Both the position numbers and the translations under genes were made by a program. Of a stretch of DNA of 64,000 nucleotides, positions 55,101 to 63,081 are shown piece after piece. This DNA comes from Vallitalea okinawensis (lineage in GTDB: Bacteria; Bacillota; Clostridia; Lachnospirales; PQDH01): contig NZ_PQDH01000006.1 of assembly GCF_002964605.1 (NCBI RefSeq), forward strand, positions 248,001-312,000, in the 5' to 3' direction. The notes beneath the pieces were generated by a model. It had not been told where the DNA came from. It saw nothing but the letters and a program-made list of their open reading frames with translations, and did not search any database. How positions within the stretch are numbered: the first letter of the stretch is position 1; each line of letters opens with the position of its first letter.

Positions 55101-55289
55101 AACTCTTGTTAACACATGACCGATATGTGGCTTACCATTAGCAGTTGGAGGACCATCATAAAACGTATATACTGGTGATCCTTCTCGTTCTTCAATACTC
55201 TTTTGAAAAATGTCATTATTATTCCAAAAATCTAGGATTTCTTTTTCACGTGCAACGAAATTTAAATCCGTCGAAACTTTTTTATACAT
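52173..55289 (-). CDS. ileS: Isoleucine--tRNA ligase (IleS2-type)
   Basis: 1038 residues, full length. Class I signature HIGH as [10 protein letters not shown] near residue 57, KMSKS as [10 protein letters not shown] near 593, zinc-binding CxxC pairs YCSRCGTPL and CPECSEEM. The [29 protein letters not shown] region and overall length suit the IleS2 (eukaryote-like) branch, which is naturally less sensitive to mupirocin. It charges tRNA-Ile with Ile and edits Val. Its 5' leader is a T-box. Confidence 0.95.
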   Translation of the reverse strand: [1038 protein letters not shown]

Positions 55290-55405
55290 AGGAATACCTC
55301 CTAACCTTTCTATATCATTTAAGTAGGCTTATGCATATTGTTGGAAATATCTTGTAAATTTATACTTATTAATCCCAAAGCCTTCCTTGATCCTTTTTTA
55401 CTACA

Positions 55406-55678
55406 CTAAAAAGTCCCTACGGAAGACTCCGTAGGGACGTATATATACGCGTTACCACCCTAATTGTCGCATACTCACATACACGACCTCTCACTAGGTT
55501 CAAACAAACCTTTGCCTATAACGGGGCTTACCGGTAACCTCTTACTTATGTTTCAGAGGTACTGCTCAAGAGTGATTTGTTTTTTACATCAACACTGATT
55601 TACACCAACCATCAGCTCTCTGTAGATGAAAATTGCAAAAAACACGTCTCCATCGTCGCATTTAACCTACTATAGTTA
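55406..55678 (-). promoter_or_regulatory. T-box riboswitch upstream of ileS
   Basis: The reverse strand carries the invariant T-box AGGGTGGTAACGCG (55448-55461) followed by a terminator hairpin (GTCCCTACGG... with CCGTAGGGAC, then five T; 55406-55438). Upstream stem-I features (GTTGGTG, GAGCAGTACCTC) are present and AATC-ACTCTTGAG at 55574-55576 offers an ATC specifier for Ile. Uncharged tRNA-Ile favours the antiterminator and read-through into ileS. The specifier assignment is by eye. Confidence 0.9.
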
Positions 55679-55684
55679 GTATTA

Positions 55685-55713
55685 ATTTTATCAACTTTAT
55701 GACTTGATGTCAA
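55685..55713 (-). promoter_or_regulatory. Sigma-A promoter of the T-box/ileS transcript
   Basis: TTGACA (55708-55713), 17 bases, TAAAAT (55685-55690); start point near 55678. Confidence 0.8.
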
Positions 55714-55733
55714 TAAGGAAATTACATACAAAT

Positions 55734-56663
55734 TTAGCCTGCTACCTTTCTATTAACCATATAGATACCTAAAGAAGCACAAACTAAACCGACTACGATC
55801 ATAAAAGTAAAATGTTCTTCTGGTATAAGGATAGCTGACAATATGCTTCCAAATACGGGGATTAAAAATTTGAATATGGTTACTGAGCTAGCAGTGTTAT
55901 ACTTCAGTAGATTAAACCAAATCGTAAAAGCTGTTGCAGATAAAAAAGCTGAGTAAATTAAAAGTACCACTGCTAAAAAGGTAAATTGTAGATGATATCC
56001 ACCACCGGCAATAAGACCTAACATTAATAATATCGCTGATCCAAATAAAAACTGCCAACTGTTCATTATAATTGGATTAATATCTTTGGCCAGCTTCTTA
56101 GCATACAGTGTTGCAAATGCTGACGTTAAGCCTGAAAAGATAAGAAACCCCTCACCATAGAAACTGAAATCCATGGCTAAACCTTCTGATGTACCTTTCC
56201 AATTAACAGCAAATATGCCTAAGAACCCAAGGATCAAGCCCATAACTTTACTCAAATTCATTTTATCATTATGATAAACAAAATGAGCTGCAATGATTAC
56301 AAAAAATGTGCCAAAGGAAGAAAGAATAGCGCTTTTTATCCCAGTTGTATTGGCTAACCCATTATAAAAAAAGAAATATTGTATCGTTGTATTAAATATA
56401 CCTAAGACAAATAATTGCTTCAATACAGTTTTTGAAGGTCTTTCAATCTTTTTGAATTGAACCTTTGTTAAGATGAATAATAAGATACCCGCTAGGAAAA
56501 ATCGTATACCAGCAAGAATCATACGAGATATAGCATCGTCGCCAGAAATACTTAATTCTCTATAAGTAATCTTTAATACCGGGAATGCACTTCCCCATAA
56601 GAATGTACAAATAACACAAAGTGTTATAATTGCGCTTTTTCTAGTCAATAATTCTTTGTCCAT
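55734..56663 (-). CDS. EamA/DMT-superfamily transporter
   Basis: 309 residues from the ATG at 56663 (AGAGGTAAAATA upstream); the longer frame start at 56699 has no ribosome site. About ten membrane helices in two EamA repeats (WGSAFPVLKITYRELS near 25, GLANTTGIKSAILSSFGTFFVI near 90, and LKYNTASSVTIFKFLIPVFGSI near 250). Such drug/metabolite transporters export amino acids, nucleotides or drugs; the substrate is not evident. Downstream of it on the same strand lies only the T-box/ileS unit. Confidence 0.85.
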   Translation of the reverse strand: MDKELLTRKSAIITLCVICTFLWGSAFPVLKITYRELSISGDDAISRMILAGIRFFLAGILLFILTKVQFKKIERPSKTVLKQLFVLGIFNTTIQYFFFYNGLANTTGIKSAILSSFGTFFVIIAAHFVYHNDKMNLSKVMGLILGFLGIFAVNWKGTSEGLAMDFSFYGEGFLIFSGLTSAFATLYAKKLAKDINPIIMNSWQFLFGSAILLMLGLIAGGGYHLQFTFLAVVLLIYSAFLSATAFTIWFNLLKYNTASSVTIFKFLIPVFGSILSAILIPEEHFTFMIVVGLVCASLGIYMVNRKVAG

Positions 56664-56858
56664 TATTTTACCTCTAACAATATATATTGTATATCTCAAA
56701 AGTTTTTAAAGTTCTTTAGGTTACTATAACGCTAAATTAACTTTTAGATTACTTGTATAATTATAAAGTTTTCCAATAGAATAGTCTATATATTTAAGTC
56801 ATATTTTGTTGAATATAAAGTGGAATCTCTTTTCACTTTATATGGAAAGACATATGTA

Positions 56859-56896
56859 TTGACACTGTTGTGTGACAGTTTATATTGTGGTATAAT
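56859..56896 (+). promoter_or_regulatory. Promoter region of pncB with inverted repeat
   Basis: TTGACA at 56859 and TATAAT at 56891 cannot form one well-spaced promoter; TTGTGT at 56868-56873 with 17 bases to TATAAT is a better pair. ACTGT-N6-ACAGT (56864-56879) spans the -35 region and is a candidate operator. Otherwise 56700-56962 holds nothing else. Confidence 0.5.
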
Positions 56897-56962
56897 GAGT
56901 TCAATTTATATAGATTCATGGGATACAGCTAAAGTTGATCCTATAAGAAAGGAAGAAAAGTT

Positions 56963-58423
56963 GTGTTACCTAATGATTTAACGTTACTCACTGATTTGTA
57001 TCAATTAACCATGATGCAAGGTTATTATAAAGCTGAAAAAGCTAATAGAGAAGTGGTCTTTGATCTCTTCTACCGTACCAATCCTTCTGAAGGCAGTTAT
57101 GCTATCATGGCTGGTTTAGAGCAAGTTATCGAATATATTGAAAACTTAAGATTTTCTGATGAACAATTAGATTATTTAAGATCACTAAATATCTTTGATG
57201 AAGACTTTATTTATTACCTAAAAGAATTTAGATTTACAGGAGATATTTATGCCATCGAAGAAGGCTCTGTCATCTTCCCTAAGGAGCCTTTAATCCGGGT
57301 AAAAGCGCCTCTACTAGAAGCACAATTCATTGAAACAACTTTGTTAAATATTATTAACCATCAAAGTCTCATTGCTACTAAGTCCTCTCGGGTATGTTGG
57401 GCTGCTAAAGGCGATGGTGTTCTAGAATTTGGTTTAAGACGTGCCCAAGGACCAGATGCAGGTTTATATGGAGCAAGAGCTGCCGTAATTGGTGGCTGCA
57501 CAGGCACATCTAATGTACTAGCAGGACAAAAGTTTAGTGTCCCTGTATCAGGTACTCATGCTCATAGCTGGGTCATGAGTTTTGACGATGAATTAACTGC
57601 ATTCAGGACCTATGCTGAAACCTTCCCTAATGCATGTATTCTATTGGTTGATACCTATAATACACTAAAGTCAGGTGTGCCAAATGCTATTAAGGTTTTT
57701 GATGAACTTAAAGCAAAGGGTATCAAGCCTAAAAAATATGGGATTCGTTTAGATAGTGGTGATTTAGCGTACCTCTCTAAAGAAGCTAAAAAGATGTTGG
57801 ATGCAGCAGGTTATCATGATGCTATCATCAGTGCTTCTAGTGATCTAGATGAGTATTTAATAAGTACCCTTAAACAACAGGGTACAACCATTAACCTATG
57901 GGGTGTTGGAACTAGACTTATTACTTCTTCGGATTGCCCCGCATTTGGCGGCGTATATAAATTAGCTGCTAAAGAAGATGAAAATGGTCAGGTTATACCT
58001 AAGATTAAATTATCTGATAACCCAGAAAAGGTAACTAACCCAGGTCTCAAAAAAATTTATCGTATATATGACGAAGCAACAGGAAAAATTAAAGCTGATC
58101 TTATAACATTAGCACATGAAGAGATTGATGCCTCAAAACCGTTGACACTTTTTGACCCAAATAATACATGGAAGCGAATGACCCTTAAACCTGGTGCTTA
58201 TGGAGCTAGGGAATTGCTAAAACCTATTTTTAAAGATGGACAAAATATCTATCAATCTCCAACAGTTATGGAGATACGTGCTTTTTGTCAGAAGGAACTA
58301 GAGACTTTATGGCCTGAATCACGAAGATTGGTTAACCCACATGTTGTTCCAGTGGATTTATCCCAAGAATTGTTTGATTTAAAGAAAGATATGATCGAAA
58401 ATATTAAGAGAAATAGTTTATAG
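56963..58423 (+). CDS. pncB: Nicotinate phosphoribosyltransferase
   Basis: 486 residues, GTG start with AGGAAG upstream. Motifs: LTDLYQLTMMQGYYKA near residue 8, FGLRRAQGPDAGLYGARAA near 154, SGTHAHSWVMSF near 195 (the phosphorylated His), LLVDTYNTLKSGVPNA near 233 and IRLDSGDLAYLSKEA near 260. It makes nicotinate mononucleotide from nicotinate and PRPP in the NAD salvage pathway. Alone with its own promoter and terminator. Confidence 0.95.
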   Translation: MLPNDLTLLTDLYQLTMMQGYYKAEKANREVVFDLFYRTNPSEGSYAIMAGLEQVIEYIENLRFSDEQLDYLRSLNIFDEDFIYYLKEFRFTGDIYAIEEGSVIFPKEPLIRVKAPLLEAQFIETTLLNIINHQSLIATKSSRVCWAAKGDGVLEFGLRRAQGPDAGLYGARAAVIGGCTGTSNVLAGQKFSVPVSGTHAHSWVMSFDDELTAFRTYAETFPNACILLVDTYNTLKSGVPNAIKVFDELKAKGIKPKKYGIRLDSGDLAYLSKEAKKMLDAAGYHDAIISASSDLDEYLISTLKQQGTTINLWGVGTRLITSSDCPAFGGVYKLAAKEDENGQVIPKIKLSDNPEKVTNPGLKKIYRIYDEATGKIKADLITLAHEEIDASKPLTLFDPNNTWKRMTLKPGAYGARELLKPIFKDGQNIYQSPTVMEIRAFCQKELETLWPESRRLVNPHVVPVDLSQELFDLKKDMIENIKRNSL

Positions 58424-58450
58424 ATCCTGTTTACAGATTGTAATCAAAAC

Positions 58451-58480
58451 GCTCAGTTCACCTTGTGAACTGAGCATTTT
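58451..58480 (+). terminator. Terminator of pncB
   Basis: GCTCAGTTCAC, loop CTT, GTGAACTGAGC, then ATTTTTAAAT. Confidence 0.92.
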
Positions 58481-58498
58481 TAAATACTTTTCCTAATA

Positions 58499-59329
58499 TT
58501 ATTTTATTGAACCAGCAAGGACACCTTTAATAATTTGCTTCTGAGCTAATAAGTAAAATATAATGATTGGAATAATGGCTAATACAAGTCCTGCCATAGC
58601 TAGGGTCCAATCTGCTTGATAGGCTCCAAAAAAGTACTTAGTGGATAATGGTAATGTTCTTAATTCTTTCTTCTGTAATACTAATGAAGGTAACAAAAAG
58701 TCATTCCAAATCCACATTCCATTAAGAATAGCAACCGTTACCGATATCGATTTTAATAATGGAAATACGATCTTCCAATAAAGTTGAAGTTTATTACATC
58801 CATCAATAGTAGCAGCTTCTTCTAAAGATATAGGTACAGATTTTACGAATCCATGGAATAAGAAGACTGAAAGGCTTGCTCCAAAGCCCACATACATGAA
58901 GATGATTCCAAAATGTGTATTAATCAAATTGAGCTTATTAACACCAAACAGATCAACTAAAGGTAGCATAACAGATTGAAAAGGTATCAACATGGCTGCT
59001 ACAAATGAATAGAAAATTACATTACTTAATTTGGATTTAGTACGGGCTAACATCCATGCCGCCATTGATGATAAAATGACTATTAACAACAAACTCAAAA
59101 CTGTAACAATTAACGAGTTCTTAAAAGCAGTTAAAAAACCCATTTTATCCATAGCCTTTAAATAATTATCCAATAAAAGTTCATTTGGCCATGAAAGTGT
59201 ATTCAGCAAAAATTCTTTTTTACTTTTGAAACTATTAATAATGATTATATAAAAGGGTGATATATAAAGTAATCCTAATAAAACACCTAGTACTTCTAAG
59301 ATTATTAATTGGATTTTTTTATTACGCAT
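58499..59329 (-). CDS. Sugar ABC importer permease, MalG-type
   Basis: 276 residues from the ATG at 59329, which shares one base with the stop of the upstream permease (TGATG), so they are coupled. Six membrane helices, EAA loop SLEEAATIDGCNKLQLYWKI near 165, C-terminus GVLAGSIK as in MalG/UgpE types. Completes the importer with the permease and lipoprotein upstream; the ATPase must be encoded elsewhere. Confidence 0.9.
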   Translation of the reverse strand: MRNKKIQLIILEVLGVLLGLLYISPFYIIIINSFKSKKEFLLNTLSWPNELLLDNYLKAMDKMGFLTAFKNSLIVTVLSLLLIVILSSMAAWMLARTKSKLSNVIFYSFVAAMLIPFQSVMLPLVDLFGVNKLNLINTHFGIIFMYVGFGASLSVFLFHGFVKSVPISLEEAATIDGCNKLQLYWKIVFPLLKSISVTVAILNGMWIWNDFLLPSLVLQKKELRTLPLSTKYFFGAYQADWTLAMAGLVLAIIPIIIFYLLAQKQIIKGVLAGSIK

Positions 59330-60210
59330 CACATCTCAACCTCCCTTTTCTTGCTAAGGTAAACTTGGGTTAAAGAAACTACTGAAATCAATAAGAACAG
59401 TATGACAGCTTGGGCTTGCCCAACACCAAATTTAGACTCTATGAAGGCTTTATTATAAATTTCTAAAGTCAATAACTCTGTTAACCGACTAGGGTCTCCT
59501 TTCGTCAAAGCTGCATTGACATCAAACATCTTGAAAGAACTTGATATGGTTAAAAATAAACTTACAGTAAAAGCTTGTGCCACAAGTGGGAAAATAATAG
59601 CTTTAATTCGATGCCATGCATTTGCACCGTCAATTTGAGCTGCTTCCAATAAATCTTCAGGAATGCCTTGTAATGCTGCCACATAGATAACCATAATATA
59701 GCCACCCATTTGCCAAGTACTAACAATGGCCATTGCCCAAATTGCATGGGTAGCATCACTAAGCCAAGGCAGCCCAAAGAATCCTATTCCAGTGCTGCTA
59801 GCAAGGGCTACAAATACTTTCATGAAGATAAAGCGCCAAACATAACCAAGAATAATTCCCCCTATAAGATTTGGCATAAAGAAAGTAGTTCTTAATAAGT
59901 TGGATGTTTTAAGTTTTCTTGTTACTAATAAAGCTAATGTAAATCCAATTATATTAATTAATAAAACAGAAATCATCGTGTAGATGATAGTAGCCTTAAA
60001 TGATATAATAAATTGCTCATCGTTAAAAACTTCCATATAATTTTGAAATCCAATATAATTAATTGGATTATCAGGTATAGCACTCCAGTCTGTAAAAGAA
60101 TAATACAATCCCATAGCAAACGGAATAATAACTACCATTATAAAAGTGATTAAAACGGGACCAACAAACCCCCAAAAAGCTAATCGATCATGAAATACAT
60201 TTTTCTTCAT
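59329..60210 (-). CDS. Sugar ABC importer permease, MalF/UgpA-type
   Basis: 293 residues; AGGTGGA before the ATG. Six membrane helices, start WGFVGPVLITFIMVVIIPFA and the EAA loop EDLLEAAQIDGANAWHRIKAI near 185. A hairpin at 60404-60431 lies between the binding-protein gene and this one, possibly stabilising the upstream message. Confidence 0.9.
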   Translation of the reverse strand: MKKNVFHDRLAFWGFVGPVLITFIMVVIIPFAMGLYYSFTDWSAIPDNPINYIGFQNYMEVFNDEQFIISFKATIIYTMISVLLINIIGFTLALLVTRKLKTSNLLRTTFFMPNLIGGIILGYVWRFIFMKVFVALASSTGIGFFGLPWLSDATHAIWAMAIVSTWQMGGYIMVIYVAALQGIPEDLLEAAQIDGANAWHRIKAIIFPLVAQAFTVSLFLTISSSFKMFDVNAALTKGDPSRLTELLTLEIYNKAFIESKFGVGQAQAVILFLLISVVSLTQVYLSKKREVEM

Positions 60211-60403
60211 TGCTCCACCTCAGTGTTAATGTAAATTTATATAATATATTTATTTAATATAATCATGATGATTAACCTTAGAATTTGATTTTTCTTTCTT
60301 CATACAATACATAATACTTTATCCACTCTTAAACTACTATATATTGTATATGATTTCTCTAGGCTTTAGCATCTTGATCATATAGTTCAATCAATGTTTA
60401 GGA

Positions 60404-60431
60404 GGGCTAATTACTCTTTAGTAATCAGCCC
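60404..60431 (-). other. Stem-loop between binding protein and permease genes
   Basis: GGGCTGATTACT pairs with AGTAATTAGCCC (one G-T) around AAAG, no T run. Such stems after binding-protein genes typically protect that mRNA and lower permease expression. Confidence 0.65.
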
Positions 60432-60443
60432 AAACCTTTAGGA

Positions 60444-61796
60444 CTATTGAGCTTTTTCAGCCCATTTAGTATCTAAGAATTCTAAAACTTCAATCCATGT
60501 CTTGTTACCTGATACATAGTCTTGAAAAGCTTGCTTTGCATCTGTTTCATTCATTCCTGCTGGAAAAGCATGCCATACCCAAGGTATTGTCTTCCCTGTT
60601 GAAGAATACTCTAGAATAGATTGTGCTAATGGATCCGCTTCTGTTGCATCAACATTAGTAAACGCTGGTATGAATTTTGCGTCATCAATCAAGAATTGAT
60701 GCCCACGTTCACTCATTGCAATATAGTTTAAGAATAGTATAGCTGCATCTTTTACACTATCATCAAGCTTACTATTAACTACCCAGTAATTTGGAACACC
60801 TACAGGGATAGAATCATTTTTGCCACCATCACCAAGTGGAATTGGTAAGAATGCAATATCTAACTCTGGGTCAATCTCCAACAATTGATTAATGGTCCAG
60901 TTACCTTGTTGCATGAATGCAGTTTTTCCAGCAGCAAAATCACTGTATTGTTTCTCATAATCAATTGATCCAACATCAGGATAACTGTATTCAATGAAAG
61001 TATCTATTAAATTTTGAAACTCATCAAATCTCTCATTCTCAGCAATAATAGCAGTTCCATTATTCAATTCATCAACATATGCAAGTGGATCTTCTTGCAT
61101 AGCAAATGGAACATTGAATGTGTGGTATGCAGCTACCCACCATGCAGTTCCACCAACTGACCATCCCATTGTAGCTTCTAAACCTAATTCTGATTTTTTT
61201 GTATCAACTTTTGCAAATAACTCTCTTAAAGCTGATAATGAATTAACTCCTTTGATTTCTTCATCAGTTATTCCAGCTTCATGAAGTATTGTACGATTAT
61301 ACATAACACCGTAACCTTCTATGTTCATTGGTTGACCTAACACTTTACCTTCTTGAGTAATGTTATCTAAAAGACCTGCAGATGTTACTTCAACCCATGG
61401 TTCATTCGATAAATCTTCTAAGTAATCAAACCATAATTGTCTCTCTGTTGGTCCAGGTACATTGAATATTGCTGGCATATTACCAGAGTTCATTCTTGCT
61501 TTAAGTGCTGCACCATAATCTTCTCCTCCACCAGTTGTATCTAAGTTAACACTGATATATGGGTACTCTGACTCAAAATCTGCTATTAAACTATCTAATT
61601 GTTCTACAATTTCTACTTTGAATTGAAATATATCTAATTCAACAGCTTCCATCTCATCTTCAACATCATCTTTTGTTTTAGAATTATCAATAGTTTGATT
61701 GTTACCATTACTTGATTCTTTTGTTTCAGTGTTTTGACTGCATCCTACAAAAGAAAGTGCCATTACAATAACTAAAAGTGTCCATAATTTTCTCAT
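60444..61796 (-). CDS. Sugar ABC importer, solute-binding lipoprotein
   Basis: 450 residues from the ATG at 61796 (AAGGGG seven bases upstream). Lipoprotein signal with lipobox FVGC at about Cys-19, then a Ser/Asn/Lys linker; extracellular solute-binding type 1 pattern (VEIVEQLDSLIADFESEYP, NEPWVEVTSAGLL, FAAGKTAFMQQGNWTINQLLE). Operon: this, MalF type, MalG type. With a LacI regulator and galT upstream, a galactose-containing sugar is the likeliest ligand (inference). Confidence 0.9.
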   Translation of the reverse strand: MRKLWTLLVIVMALSFVGCSQNTETKESSNGNNQTIDNSKTKDDVEDEMEAVELDIFQFKVEIVEQLDSLIADFESEYPYISVNLDTTGGGEDYGAALKARMNSGNMPAIFNVPGPTERQLWFDYLEDLSNEPWVEVTSAGLLDNITQEGKVLGQPMNIEGYGVMYNRTILHEAGITDEEIKGVNSLSALRELFAKVDTKKSELGLEATMGWSVGGTAWWVAAYHTFNVPFAMQEDPLAYVDELNNGTAIIAENERFDEFQNLIDTFIEYSYPDVGSIDYEKQYSDFAAGKTAFMQQGNWTINQLLEIDPELDIAFLPIPLGDGGKNDSIPVGVPNYWVVNSKLDDSVKDAAILFLNYIAMSERGHQFLIDDAKFIPAFTNVDATEADPLAQSILEYSSTGKTIPWVWHAFPAGMNETDAKQAFQDYVSGNKTWIEVLEFLDTKWAEKAQ

Positions 61797-61931
61797 TACC
61801 ATTCCCCTTTTTTCTTAATATTTGGAATTTTCCAACTAAATAAATTTGTCTACCTCATCCGCCAACCGCTTCTTCAATCTTTTTCAGTCATTTGTTGTAT
61901 TTTGATAAATAAAAGATATACATACAAAAAT

Positions 61932-61945
61932 ACTTGTTAACAAGT
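61932..61945. promoter_or_regulatory. Second palindrome in the leader of the sugar importer
   Basis: ACTTGTTAACAAGT, a perfect 14-base palindrome 10 bases past the -10 box, in the early transcribed region. Possible second repressor site. Confidence 0.4.
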
Positions 61946-61954
61946 TACAATTAC

Positions 61955-61983
61955 ATTATAGATGATGCTATGTCGTATGTCAA
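61955..61983 (-). promoter_or_regulatory. Sigma-A promoter of the sugar importer operon
   Basis: TTGACA (61978-61983), 17 bases, TATAAT (61955-61960): consensus in both boxes. Confidence 0.88.
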
Positions 61984-61998
61984 CCGTTTGACATACGA
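61973..61998. promoter_or_regulatory. LacI-family operator
   Basis: TCGTATGTCAA, CCGT, TTGACATACGA: perfect 11-base arms with a central CG-type core, as LacI-family proteins require. It covers the -35 box of the importer promoter and lies 36 bases after the LacI gene stop. Confidence 0.85.
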
Positions 61999-62034
61999 TT
62001 TAAAAATTTTTTGATAGGGTAATTTTATACCCTA

Positions 62035-63012
62035 TCAAGTTGTTTGTCTTTGAATTAATTTAACAGGAAATACGTTTTCTACATTAATATTTTCTGAATC
62101 CATTTGCATAATGAGGAGATCTACTAATTTTTTGCTCATAATTTCAATCGGCTGTGCAATAGTGGTCAACTCAGGCGTCATGAATTCAGCCACATTTATA
62201 TTATCATAACCTATGACTTTTATATCATCTGGTATATTCATTTGATTTTTAATCGCAGCTTTAATGACATAGGATGCAATAATATCACTGCTAGCAAACA
62301 CACCATCAATATCTGGATGTTCTTCAAAAAGCTTGCATGCCAAATCATCATATTCAGCAAAATTAAATCCTTTTATATCTGTTTCTAATAGAACTGTTTC
62401 GATATCATTTCGGTTTGCAACTTCTTCAAAAGCATCGTACCTTTTATTCGAAAGTAAGTCTAACGTTAGATTACCACCAATATAAGCAATCTTCTTGCAA
62501 CCTTTCTGAATCAACAATTCTGTAGCTAATTGACCACCTTGATAGTTATCACATGATACAAAAGGTATCTGCTCATCTATTCGACGGTCAAGGGTGACAA
62601 TAGGCAATTTCAATGCCTTATAATCATCAACATCTAAAGTATGGCTCCCCATGATGATACCATCAACCTGACTACGCTTCAGCATTTCAATATACTCTTT
62701 TTCCTTTTTTAGATCTAAATTCGAATTACATAACATCACTTTATAGCCTTTTTCAAAAGCATAAGCTTCAGTTAAATTCGTTAAAGCGGCAAAAAAAGGA
62801 TGTGATGCACTTGGTACTATAAGCCCAATAATATTGGATTTTTTTCTAAAGAGAGATCGTGCAATTTCATTAGGTTGATAGTTAATCTCTTCCATAGCTT
62901 TATGAACTTTCGACTTTACATCATCACTTAAATAGCCGCGATTATTAAGGACACGAGAAACAGTTGTTACAGAAACACCTGCTTGTTTGGCCACATCTTT
63001 TATTGTAGGCAT
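62035..63012 (-). CDS. LacI-family repressor of the sugar importer
   Basis: 325 residues. N-terminal headpiece MPTIKDVAKQAGVSVTTVSR then VLNNRGYLSDDVKSKV with hinge NEIARSLFRKKS; effector domain IGLIVPSASHPFFAALTN, VPFVSCDNYQGGQLA, GVFASSDIIASYVIKAA and KVIGYDNINVAEFMTPELTTI. It lies between galT and the importer; its perfect operator is on the importer promoter. An inducing sugar, probably galactose-containing, is inferred. Confidence 0.92.
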   Translation of the reverse strand: MPTIKDVAKQAGVSVTTVSRVLNNRGYLSDDVKSKVHKAMEEINYQPNEIARSLFRKKSNIIGLIVPSASHPFFAALTNLTEAYAFEKGYKVMLCNSNLDLKKEKEYIEMLKRSQVDGIIMGSHTLDVDDYKALKLPIVTLDRRIDEQIPFVSCDNYQGGQLATELLIQKGCKKIAYIGGNLTLDLLSNKRYDAFEEVANRNDIETVLLETDIKGFNFAEYDDLACKLFEEHPDIDGVFASSDIIASYVIKAAIKNQMNIPDDIKVIGYDNINVAEFMTPELTTIAQPIEIMSKKLVDLLIMQMDSENINVENVFPVKLIQRQTT

Positions 63013-63081
63013 ACCATTGCTCCTTTATATAGGGTGTATTTGTCAATATTATAGTATAAACCTACATTAAAGTAAATAACT

